From JAYWXI01 sp036016955 (GTDB lineage Bacteria; Bacteroidota; Bacteroidia; Flavobacteriales; Weeksellaceae), in the NCBI RefSeq assembly GCF_036016955.1, contig NZ_JAYWXI010000012.1:1-64000 (forward strand): a stretch of DNA of 64,000 bases, in the 5' to 3' direction. The notes under the pieces were generated by a model. The model did no database searches. It worked only from the letters and a program-made list of their open reading frames with translations, and was not told the DNA's origin. The translations under genes and the position numbers were made by a program. Positions 47,749 through 55,103 of the stretch are shown here, in pieces. How positions within the stretch are numbered: the stretch's first letter is position 1; each line of letters starts with the position of its first letter.

Positions 47749-50595
47749 ATGATGAAAAAAACGACATCTTACGCCGTTTGGGCTTTTTTGGGTCTCGGCG
47801 TGCAGGCCTTCGGGCAGAGCGATCAGTACAATGGGCGGATGGGGATTAACACCACCACGCCCAAAGCCACTTTGGAAGTGGCCCCCAATGAGAGCCTTCC
47901 CAAAGAACGAGCGAAGGGACTTCTCATTCCCCGATTGACTTTGGAAGCCGTGTCCCATATGACCTTGACGCCCGACCAGCACTCGATGTTGGTGTTTGTG
48001 AAGGACGTGAACCCCACCGGCAGCATGGGGACCGGCACGATTACGGGGATTACCGATGTGGGGTATTATTACTACAGCCAAGAAACTTCTTCGGATCCCG
48101 GCACTTGGGTCAAGCTGAATGCAGGCGTGCCTTTCAGCCTTCCTACCGGTACGGCGGACGGTCAGGTTTTGACTTGGGACGCCGCTGCCAACCAATACGT
48201 TTGGCGGACTAAAACCACCCTTTACGAAGCCGACGGTACTTTGGCGACCGACCGCACGGTATCGAATTTAGACCGCAAACTTACCATCACGGGCGATGCC
48301 CAGGTGTTGATTACGGGCGGCAACCGTTTGGGGCTTCGGGTGTCCGATGTCCACCCGTCGGCGGTGGCGCAGTTGGGTAAAGATTCGGGCGAAACGGGCG
48401 GGGTGTTGTTCCCTACTTTAGCCGAATCCGAAAAAACGAACATCCCCTCTCCGAAAGAAGGGTTGATGATTTACAACAAAGACAAACATTGTTTGGAGAT
48501 TTACACCCTTGGGGTGGGTTCGGTTCCCGAGTGGCGTTGCGTGTCGAATGCGGCGGTTAATGTCAGTGTGTCGTTTGACGCCTTCGAGGGCAGTTATGTT
48601 ACCACGCAAGCCTTTGATGCGGCGAATGTCGTCAAGTTTTCGGTCATCAACAACTCGTTTAACCCCGTGGGGTCTTTGGACTTCAGTACTGCCGTAAGTT
48701 TAAGCGGTACGCCTGCGGAGGTGGCCAATGGGCTTACGGTAGTGGGGGATTCTAACACGACGAATGTAACCATCAACCCGGGGCAGTCGCGTGTGCTGAC
48801 CTATAAACTCTCGGGGACGCCTACTACGGCAGGGACGCTCACGGCGAACTTCAGCCGTTTGGGCTTATCGGGTAGTGGCAGCACGCAAGTGGTAACCGCC
48901 GCCGCCCCTACGCTGAAAACGATGGCGTTTAACGCTTCCGGTTCTTGGATTCGAGGGAAGGCGATGGATACAAACAACTACATCACCGTTGAAATCGAGA
49001 ATACGGGTGGGGCAACGGCAAGTGGTCTCAACCTGTCTAATGCCATCAGCCTAAGCCAGCTTTCGGGGATTAGTGTAGTGCCGAATCAGCACACTTCGGT
49101 AACCATTGCTGGAAATACGATAAAAACCTTGCAGTACCAGTTGGCGGGGTCTTCGCCTTCGATAGGGACATTAAAGGCGAACTTTACCTCTGGACAGGTT
49201 GGCGGTACGCAAACTGCTAACCAAGCGTTTGGGCAGTTTGCCAATGCGACTTCCAGCAATTTAACCGTTAACGGGACTTATGTAGTGGGCGTAGGCAGCA
49301 ATGGTACGGTACAGGTGATGCTTCAGAACAATAACAATTATGCCCTCAATAACTTGGATTTGAGCAATGCCCTCAGCATTTCCAACGGTTTGGGCATCAA
49401 TGGGAGTAGCAACAGCAGCGTAACCCTCCCCGCCAACCAGTCGCTTACGCTGACATATCCGGTAACGGGGATGCCAACGGCTCCCGGTAGCGCTACAGCG
49501 ACTTTTAGCTCGGCGCCGTTTGCGACCCTAACCACTAATTTTAACATCAGTGCCGCCACGGCGACTTTGGGGCCGGTAAAAGACCAGTTGATTGTGGCTT
49601 TAGACTACAACAATCAAAAGTACCATTCGCCGGCCACGGGTATTCCGGACGGTTACGAATTTGAGGTGAAAATCCCTTACACCAATGCCAACCCGACCAA
49701 CGGCAGTTATTCGGCTTACGAGCAGATTTTGCCGCTCCAGAACGATGCGGGAGGCACCCAGAACTTCAAGCTGTACTATCCTGCGGGGACTTTGGCGGGA
49801 GCAAGCGGAACGATTACGGCGAAGTTGCGAAATGTGTCGGGTGCTCCTTTCAAAGCGAAAACTTATGGTCCTGACGGTCAGCAGTACAACCTGATTTTGG
49901 GGGCATCTAATTACACCATCACCTTTAATGGGAATGTCTCCAGTACGCCGTTTGGGGTAAAAGCCATCGGTGGGGTTCCGGATAAGAAGTTTGGGGTGCA
50001 GACTAACGGAAGATTAGAGCATCAGTTTATCTATATTCCTATAACGGGGAGTGATGGTAAAACTTGGCTCAATAATAACCTTGGGGCGGACTATGCTAAC
50101 CTCAATTCTCCCGCTTTTAATCCTGTGAAACAAGCCACCAGTTTGACGGATAAGAATGCTTATGGTTCTCACTTCCAGTGGGGGCGTGATGCTGACGGGC
50201 ACGAGCTGGTAACTTATCCAACGGCAGCCACAGGGAATAGAGTAAACCCAAGTATCCCGTTGTATGATAATGCTCAGTTGCAGACTTATACTAACCCTTG
50301 TCCTGATGGTTATCACGTGCCTACCCGAGTAGAATGGGAGGCTTACCAGAATTTGCTTACCTCTAAGAATGCGGCAGGTTGGTTTGCAAGCCCTTTAAAG
50401 CTCACCTATGCTGGGGACTTGAGTAGTAGTGGCGGTTGGAGTCCTGCTCCGGGAACCAATAGCGGCTGGTACTGGTCGTCTTCTCCTGGTAGCAGTAGCT
50501 ACGCTTGGTACTTGTACTTCAATGATGGCAGCAGCAACACGAACTACAGCAGCAGTCGCAACTGGGGGCGCCCGCTCCGCTGTCTTCAGGATTAG
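47749..50595 (+). CDS. DGR target: secreted protein with C-terminal variable lectin-like domain
   Basis: 948 residues. Signal peptide 1-23 (ending QAFGQ, no lipobox). Residues 24-60 have GRMGINTTTPKATLEV, common in Bacteroidota surface and fibre-like proteins. About 268-605 hold three related Ig-like repeats of ~110 residues (sharing L-x-LSNA/DFSTA, VTI/L-x-x-x-QS, L-x-Y-x-x-x-G-x-P). From about 757 a Fib_succ_major domain, a C-type-lectin/FGE-like fold, has KTWLNNNLG, HFQWGRDADG, PCPDGYHVPTRVEW and ends in GRPLRCLQD. The last 54 residues are the variable repeat. Varied residues: 898, 914, 917, 918, 921, 923, 928, 933-936 and 948. Likely displayed outside the cell to bind a changing ligand; the anchor is not apparent. 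Confidence 0.93.
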   Translation: MMKKTTSYAVWAFLGLGVQAFGQSDQYNGRMGINTTTPKATLEVAPNESLPKERAKGLLIPRLTLEAVSHMTLTPDQHSMLVFVKDVNPTGSMGTGTITGITDVGYYYYSQETSSDPGTWVKLNAGVPFSLPTGTADGQVLTWDAAANQYVWRTKTTLYEADGTLATDRTVSNLDRKLTITGDAQVLITGGNRLGLRVSDVHPSAVAQLGKDSGETGGVLFPTLAESEKTNIPSPKEGLMIYNKDKHCLEIYTLGVGSVPEWRCVSNAAVNVSVSFDAFEGSYVTTQAFDAANVVKFSVINNSFNPVGSLDFSTAVSLSGTPAEVANGLTVVGDSNTTNVTINPGQSRVLTYKLSGTPTTAGTLTANFSRLGLSGSGSTQVVTAAAPTLKTMAFNASGSWIRGKAMDTNNYITVEIENTGGATASGLNLSNAISLSQLSGISVVPNQHTSVTIAGNTIKTLQYQLAGSSPSIGTLKANFTSGQVGGTQTANQAFGQFANATSSNLTVNGTYVVGVGSNGTVQVMLQNNNNYALNNLDLSNALSISNGLGINGSSNSSVTLPANQSLTLTYPVTGMPTAPGSATATFSSAPFATLTTNFNISAATATLGPVKDQLIVALDYNNQKYHSPATGIPDGYEFEVKIPYTNANPTNGSYSAYEQILPLQNDAGGTQNFKLYYPAGTLAGASGTITAKLRNVSGAPFKAKTYGPDGQQYNLILGASNYTITFNGNVSSTPFGVKAIGGVPDKKFGVQTNGRLEHQFIYIPITGSDGKTWLNNNLGADYANLNSPAFNPVKQATSLTDKNAYGSHFQWGRDADGHELVTYPTAATGNRVNPSIPLYDNAQLQTYTNPCPDGYHVPTRVEWEAYQNLLTSKNAAGWFASPLKLTYAGDLSSSGGWSPAPGTNSGWYWSSSPGSSSYAWYLYFNDGSSNTNYSSSRNWGRPLRCLQD
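50431..50595 (+). repeat. DGR variable repeat (VR)
   Basis: 165 bp, from GGCGGTTGG to the TAG stop of the target. It aligns without gaps to 51100-51264. Of 165 positions, 152 are identical. The 13 differences are all at TR adenines, eight to G and five to T. Similarity ends abruptly on both sides. The last 35 bp are GC-rich and, except for one base, identical, as expected of the initiation site for mutagenic homing. Confidence 0.97.
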
Positions 50596-50616
50596 GTGAG
50601 CGTTCACATCTGTTTG

Positions 50617-50645
50617 CCGCCGGCCCGCCGTAGGCAAGCCGGCGG
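50617..50645. promoter_or_regulatory. Hairpin/cruciform just downstream of VR
   Basis: An 8-bp all-GC stem (50617-50624 with 50638-50645), 13-nt loop; an alternative 7-bp stem (50624-50630 with 50640-50646) has a 9-nt loop. It starts 22 bp after the VR end. In the Bordetella phage DGR a DNA hairpin at this place increases target recognition. No T-run follows, so terminator function is less likely. A shorter GTGA/TCAC dyad lies at 50597-50608. Confidence 0.65.
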
Positions 50646-51099
50646 GGACTTCTCGGTAAGCTTAATTTATAAGCATTGCCCTATCTCTAAAACAAAGAGA
50701 TACTTGTAAACTTTAGTTTACAGAGCATAGTTCTTTAAAAGTGTAGAAATTAGAAAGGTCTTGTTCGCAGGCATACGAATTCCGTAGTAGCCACATCCGG
50801 GTATGTAACACAAAACTTTGGAAAGAGTAAATACCTACCGGCTATGTTTACACAAGTACAAAGTGGAGGGGTTATGTCGGGAGCTTGTCTGTAGTATGTT
50901 TTGTAAAAAACACACAAGAATAGGTTTGGCTAATCCAAGTTTACCCCTATACCCCTTTGGGGGAAGGGATAAGGTATGGGGCAGTACCCATTTTATCTAT
51001 AAGCATAGGTAAGATTAAAAGTAAACTTATTTTGGTTGTTGGGTTGCCGCCCGTTCCCGTTAGGCTTTGCCTTTTCGGGCTTGGGCTTTTAGTCTTTCG
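50646..51099. other. VR-TR spacer, gene-free
   Basis: 454 bp with no credible gene. A 64-codon frame at 50818-51012 has no family features. It should contain the promoter and 5' part of the template RNA. No exact TAnnTTTG box was found by eye. Segments with runs such as CCCCTATACCCCTTTGGGG may fold. Confidence 0.5.
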
Positions 51100-51264
51100 G
51101 GCGGTTGGAATCCTGCTCCGGGAACCAATAGCGGCTGGTACTGGTCGTCTTCTCCTAATAGCAGTAACAACGCTTGGAACTTGAACTTCAATGATGGCAA
51201 CAGCAACACGAACAACAACAACAATCGCAACTGGGGGCGCCCGCTCCGCTGTCTTCAGGAATAG
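51100..51264 (+). repeat. DGR template repeat (TR)
   Basis: 165 bp, parental copy of VR. It has 45 adenines, concentrated in 16 Asn codons (11 AAC, 5 AAT), the classic arrangement in which A-directed mutagenesis can yield many residues but no stop codon from AAC/AAT. It is transcribed on the plus strand as part of the template RNA, together with flanking spacer up to the accessory gene at 51386. Although it reads as an in-frame peptide it is not a gene. Confidence 0.97.
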
Positions 51265-51385
51265 CCCCACAAGGTGTTTATTATAACACAAGTAGGCTTT
51301 AGTTTCCCTTTGTTTTGGGAAGCGGTTTTTACACTTTTTAGAACTTATGTCATAAAGTTAACTTAAATAAAAAAATATAAACCCT

Positions 51386-51907
51386 ATGAATATTCATAAT
51401 ATACTAAGTATAGTAGGCTTGCATCAGCAATCAGGCCTGTGTTTCTTCAAAGAGGGAGGTTTTCGCAAGTGCTACAACCAGCACGCGATGCACTTTACCC
51501 AACACATCAAACCTATGAAAGTGCATACCCGTTTCTACAAAAATGCCAATACCTATGTGCATAGTATGGGCTTCCCCGAAACCGCACTGCCCCGCTATAT
51601 AGAGCATTGCCAAAACCACCACGAAGCCCAAGTGGCAGAAGAAACGCAAGACTATATCCTACTCGCCACCTCGCCTTGGCCCATGACCACCCCTTACGAA
51701 ATATGGAGTACCCTAAAAATACAAAAGCATAACCAACTGAAAGACCTGCAATACCAGCAGCACCTCCTAACACAAGAGATAGAACCCCCACATTTACCCT
51801 ACGAAAAAATAGCGAAAATGGTACAGCAGTTCAGAATAGAAGCTGCCACCCCATTAGATGCGTTCAACCTGGTACAGAAACTAAAAAAACTATTGCCCAA
51901 TGAGTAG
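51386..51907 (+). CDS. DGR accessory protein, MutS-domain-I-like (MSL type)
   Basis: 173 residues. Residues 18-72 follow the mismatch-binding domain I of MutS: CFFKEGGFRKCYNQHA (MutS: LF-x-x-GDFYE-x-F-x-x-DA), then SMGFPETALPRYI (MutS: AGFP-x-HAL-x-x-YL). The Phe-x-Glu that MutS inserts at mismatches is Phe-Arg-Lys here (F26-R-K). The C-terminal half is helical and charged. MutS-like proteins are one of the accessory families described beside DGRs. Its stop overlaps the RT start by 8 bp, so both are translated together. The role in homing is unknown; binding the RNA-DNA mismatched intermediate is a possibility. Confidence 0.7.
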   Translation: MNIHNILSIVGLHQQSGLCFFKEGGFRKCYNQHAMHFTQHIKPMKVHTRFYKNANTYVHSMGFPETALPRYIEHCQNHHEAQVAEETQDYILLATSPWPMTTPYEIWSTLKIQKHNQLKDLQYQQHLLTQEIEPPHLPYEKIAKMVQQFRIEAATPLDAFNLVQKLKKLLPNE

Positions 51908-53111
51908 CCTCCTCTACCAACAGCTTTACCAGGCGTATTTTGCCGCCCGAAGACACAAACGCACCAAACCCGAACAGCTTCGTTTTGAAGTAAACTATGA
52001 AACCGAAATCAACCGCCTTTACCAAGACCTCATCAGCAGAAACTACACGCCGCTGCCGTCTAAGGTTTTTGTGACACGCAAACCCGTGGATAGAGAAATC
52101 TTTGCCCCTCGTTTCCGCGATAGGGTGGTGCATCACCTCATTTACCAGTACATTTATAAGCACTTAGATGCCCAATTTATTTACGATAGCTACAGTTGCC
52201 GAGTAGGGAAGGGCACTTTGTTTGGCATCGAACGGGCAAAAGGCTTCCTAAGAAAAGCCTCCGCCAATTATACGCAAGACGCCTATGTGTTGAAGTTAGA
52301 CATCAACGGCTATTTTATGAACATCAACCGCGAGCTCCTTTGGCAGAGTGTGGAACAACACTTAGACTATACCGCCCTCAACATTACCCAAACCGAGCAA
52401 GATACGCTCCACTACTTAGTCAGGCAAGTGGTATTGCACGATGCCGCCATTGGGGCAGAGCGTGGGTCGCCACGCCACTATTGGGAGCGTATCCCCGCCA
52501 GCAAAAGCCTGTTTTGTACCGCCGAAGCTTGTGGGCTGCCCATCGGCTCTCTCACCAGCCAGCTTTTTAGCAATGTGTACCTTAATGATATAGACCATAA
52601 GATAAAAGCCCACTTCCACTATTATGGTCGCTATGTGGACGACCTCCTCCTTATAGATAGAGATAAAGAAAAACTCTTGGACTTCGTTCCACAAATCAAC
52701 ACTTGGCTGGCAGAAATCCAACTGAATCTCCACCCGAAAAAAATCTACTTTCAGCATTATACCAAAGGGTTCTATTTCCTTGGGCAGTACATTAAGCCCT
52801 ACCGAACCTACATCAGCAAACGCATTAAAAAGCATATTTACCGGTTTATAAAAGAGATGGAAGCCTATGCCGCACGCATAGAACAAGGCACCACCACCTT
52901 AACTTTAGAGGCTTTGCAAGAGGTGGTCAATCGGTTGAACTCCTATTTTGGTATCCTCTGCAAAGCCAATACCTACCGTTATGTGCACCACTTAGTGGCT
53001 TCCTTACCAAACCAAATTACCCAATGGCTCACCTTTGAGTTTGTAAGTAGTAAAAACCAAATGAAAGCAAAGCTACACCCGGAGTGTGTCGTAATGCCGT
53101 TTGCCCTATGA
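51900..53111 (+). CDS. DGR reverse transcriptase
   Basis: 403 residues. RT palm and finger motifs: FAPRFRDRVVHHLIYQYI, the first catalytic Asp in VLKLDINGYFMNI, GLPIGSLTSQLFSNVYLN (about 211-228) with the IGxxxSQ signature of DGR-type RTs, and YVDD (about 244-247). No maturase (X-domain like group II intron) or RNase H is evident. It makes error-prone cDNA from TR, misreading adenines, for transfer into VR. Overlaps the MSL gene by 8 bp and Avd by 4 bp. The coding strand is C- and A-rich, opposite in skew to the surrounding core genome. Confidence 0.95.
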   Translation: MSSLLYQQLYQAYFAARRHKRTKPEQLRFEVNYETEINRLYQDLISRNYTPLPSKVFVTRKPVDREIFAPRFRDRVVHHLIYQYIYKHLDAQFIYDSYSCRVGKGTLFGIERAKGFLRKASANYTQDAYVLKLDINGYFMNINRELLWQSVEQHLDYTALNITQTEQDTLHYLVRQVVLHDAAIGAERGSPRHYWERIPASKSLFCTAEACGLPIGSLTSQLFSNVYLNDIDHKIKAHFHYYGRYVDDLLLIDRDKEKLLDFVPQINTWLAEIQLNLHPKKIYFQHYTKGFYFLGQYIKPYRTYISKRIKKHIYRFIKEMEAYAARIEQGTTTLTLEALQEVVNRLNSYFGILCKANTYRYVHHLVASLPNQITQWLTFEFVSSKNQMKAKLHPECVVMPFAL

Positions 53112-53461
53112 TAGAATTGGCAAAAATACCAGTTTACCGTGTGATTTTTCGGCTTCATATCTATATCGACCGCGTGGTGAACACCTATCCTAAGAAATAC
53201 TACCACACCATAGGGCAGCGCATCATAAAAACGAATTTGGCGGTGGTGGAAACGCTTTACTCCATCGCAACGAGCCAAGGCAAACCCCAGCAAAAGCACT
53301 TTAAGCGTATGACCCGAAAAATAGACCAACTGAAACTCTATATGCGGTTAAGTTTTGAGTACCGTTTGTTAAAAGTAAAGCAAATGACTTACATCTTTAG
53401 AGAAATTACCAATATAGAAAAACAACTCTACCTATGGCAGCAGTCCCAGAAACTTTGCTGA
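53108..53461 (+). CDS. avd: DGR accessory variability determinant (Avd), four-helix-bundle protein
   Basis: 117 residues starting at the ATGA overlap with the RT stop. It is all-helical and basic: ELAKIPVYRVIFRLHIYIDR, PKKYYHTIGQRIIKTNLAVVE, FKRMTRKIDQLKLYMRLSFE, ITNIEKQLYLWQQSQ. This fits Avd/23S-rRNA-intervening-sequence-like four-helix proteins, which form a positively charged pentameric barrel that binds RT and nucleic acid and is needed for homing in Bordetella phage. An upstream in-frame ATG (53084) would overlap the RT by 28 bp and is less likely. Confidence 0.88.
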   Translation: MIELAKIPVYRVIFRLHIYIDRVVNTYPKKYYHTIGQRIIKTNLAVVETLYSIATSQGKPQQKHFKRMTRKIDQLKLYMRLSFEYRLLKVKQMTYIFREITNIEKQLYLWQQSQKLC

Positions 53462-53609
53462 ACCTCTTTAGGAAGTGGGGTTGGGGGGTGCCGAACCGTT
53501 GCGTTGGGCGGGATTCAAGACCGAAGGCCGGGAATTTGAATGAAACAAAGGGAAGACCTCCCGATAGATATAAACAAATAGAACATACAACCTGCAAAAG
53601 CAATGGATT

Positions 53610-53996
53610 ATGCAGGTAAAATTTAAAGTCATCGAAAGAGGCCGGCCGGGCGTAAGCGGCGGCGGTAACAAAAAGTGGTATGCCAGTGCTGCCACAGACG
53701 GCGAGATAGGTATCGACGAGCTCGTAAAACAAATCGAGAAGTTTTCGGCCCTCAGTGAGGCCGATATTAAAGGCGTTATCATCGCTTTAGAGAATGTCAT
53801 CCAAAATGCTTTGTCGGATAGTAAAATCGTCCGTTTAGAGAAGTTGGGGACGCTGTATCCTACTCTAAGCAGCGGCGGAGCCGCCACGGAGAAAGACTTT
53901 ACCCAAAGCCTTATCAAATCGGTAGGTGTAAACTATCGCCCCGGTAAACGCATCTTAGACCGTATGAAAGAAGCAGGCTTTGAAAAAGTGAAGTAA
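53610..53996 (+). CDS. HU-like DNA-binding protein (HIG-type), right flank of the DGR
   Basis: 128 residues, paralogue of the gene at 47205: VKFKVIERGRPGVSGGGNKKWYA, then IDELVKQIEKFSALSEADIKGVIIALENVIQNALSD, VRLEKLGTLYPTLSSGG and RPGKRILDRMKEAGFEK. Expected to bind and bend DNA. It is followed by a 20-bp-stem terminator. It may be co-transcribed with the DGR operon, 148 bp upstream. A gene-free segment before it resembles one in front of the other HU-like gene. Confidence 0.88.
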   Translation: MQVKFKVIERGRPGVSGGGNKKWYASAATDGEIGIDELVKQIEKFSALSEADIKGVIIALENVIQNALSDSKIVRLEKLGTLYPTLSSGGAATEKDFTQSLIKSVGVNYRPGKRILDRMKEAGFEKVK

Positions 53997-54017
53997 ACCG
54001 TCTTGTCTATGCGCCTT

Positions 54018-54061
54018 AAAAACCGCCCGCAGGTTTCTTTGGAAACCTGCGGGCGGTTTTT
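54018..54061 (+). terminator. Terminator of the second HU-like gene
   Basis: A perfect 20-bp stem (54018-54037 with 54042-54061), TTTG loop, 21 bp past the stop. Confidence 0.9.
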
Positions 54062-54063
54062 AT

Positions 54064-54150
54064 AAAACTTGCGGTGATTTTGGGTAAAACCTGCGGTGAT
54101 TTTGGGTAAAACCTGCGGTCGTTTTTAGTGAAACCTGCGCAGGTTTTTTA
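54064..54150. repeat. 22-bp tandem repeats beside the terminator
   Basis: Units begin at 54064, 54086, 54108 and 54130. The first two differ at one base, the third diverges in its second half, and the fourth is partial. All share AAACCTGCG, which also occurs in the terminator arm at 54043-54051, suggesting duplication from it. Confidence 0.8.
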
Positions 54151-54481
54151 GCCGACCTAACCTGTCTTCGGAAAGCCCCTAACCATAGGCGTTCCGAAAC
54201 TTGGTTCGGAGTTGCTCAAAAGAGGGCTGGGTTTGATTTAAAATTTGGCTTTGTTTTGGGAACAAACCACGGCCGTTTTTAGGGGCGGATTGCGAGAGGG
54301 CATTCTGCAAGTTTGTCCGCCCGTGTCGGAGGAACCCGACAGGGGAAGGGAAGAAGGAGCGGAAAGCGGTATTTGACTTGGGACGCCGACGCCGCTTATG
54401 GAGGTTTACCTTGCAAACAAAACGAATAGACATAAAATAAAAATCCGCTTCGGGATTAATCCTGAAGCGGAGGGATCTTCG
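54151..54481. other. Gene-free stretch between repeats and tRNA-Pro
   Basis: About 330 bp. An open frame on the minus strand reaches back into the tRNA sequence and is not a gene. No attachment-site repeat of the tRNA end was found. Confidence 0.5.
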
Positions 54482-54555
54482 TCGGGATGACTGGATTCGA
54501 ACCAGCGACCACTTGCACCCCATGCAAGTACGCTACCGGGCTGCGCTACATCCCG
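54482..54555 (-). tRNA. tRNA-Pro (anticodon GGG)
   Basis: A 74-nt cloverleaf on the minus strand: 7-bp acceptor CGGGATG/CATCCCG, anticodon stem CTTGC/GCAAG with loop ATGGGGT (anticodon GGG, G37), and T loop GGTTCGAATCC. CCA is not encoded. It lies at the right border between the DGR region and core genes. Confidence 0.93.
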
Positions 54556-54585
54556 ATCCTTTTTTCGGTGTGCAAATATAGCAAA

Positions 54586-54930
54586 TTATTCTTTCCGAAC
54601 CAGCAAAATCCAATCTTCTTCCAAAAATTTATAGCCAATGTCGTATAAAAAGCGGTACTGGGCGCCGTTTTTATAGGTTTTTAGTTGCGTAAAATAGTCG
54701 AAGTTAAAGCCTTCGGCTTCGAGTTTGGCTTTGGTGGTCTTGGCTTTACCGTCGGTAAAGGCGTGGGCACTCAGGATGCGGTGGTTTTTCCTTAAAAGGT
54801 TGTTGATGTTGCGCATCCGATTGGAGGTGTTTTTGTTTTGACGGTTGTTGTAGGCGTTGCGGCAGGCGTCGTTGCAAAACTTTTTGTCGCTGCGTCCTAT
54901 GATTTTACTTTGGCATTCCAAACAATTCAT
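54586..54930 (-). CDS. Small zinc-ribbon protein, function unknown
   Basis: 114 residues. The N-terminus has CLEC (Cys3, Cys6) and FCNDACRNAYNN (Cys18, Cys22), a treble-clef-like zinc site of the type seen in DUF2116-like ribbons. The remainder is a basic helix (NRMRNINNLLRKNHRIL) and a compact beta-rich end (YRFLYDIGYKFLEEDWILLVRK). Possibly nucleic-acid binding. Starts 5' of, and runs toward, the tRNA gene on the same strand. Confidence 0.75.
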   Translation of the reverse strand: MNCLECQSKIIGRSDKKFCNDACRNAYNNRQNKNTSNRMRNINNLLRKNHRILSAHAFTDGKAKTTKAKLEAEGFNFDYFTQLKTYKNGAQYRFLYDIGYKFLEEDWILLVRKE

Positions 54931-55103
54931 CCGTAGGTATTTTCCTCAAATATAATTATTTATCCGATTACAAACGACTACAAACGATAATAAATATTTT
55001 TTTACCGAATCGAAAGACGGGATGGGGGCATCTTTGCCTCAGGGATTCGGAGGAAAAACAGTAGGCGCTCCGTTTCCAAAGTTTAACGTTTTATAATTTA
55101 TTT

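Noticed and set aside
51067..51264. 65-codon frame covering the template repeat
   Set aside because: It is the TR read in the VR frame; the part before TR has no similarity to the target protein.
51100..51264. TR/VR as simple gene duplication
   Set aside because: Duplication decay would scatter changes over all bases; here all are at template adenines and an RT operon follows.
54179..54523. 114-codon minus-strand frame
   Set aside because: Its beginning is the tRNA-Pro sequence; no protein features.
54482..54555. tRNA-Pro as integration site of the DGR region
   Set aside because: No copy of the tRNA 3' end found at the other side of the region and no integrase present.
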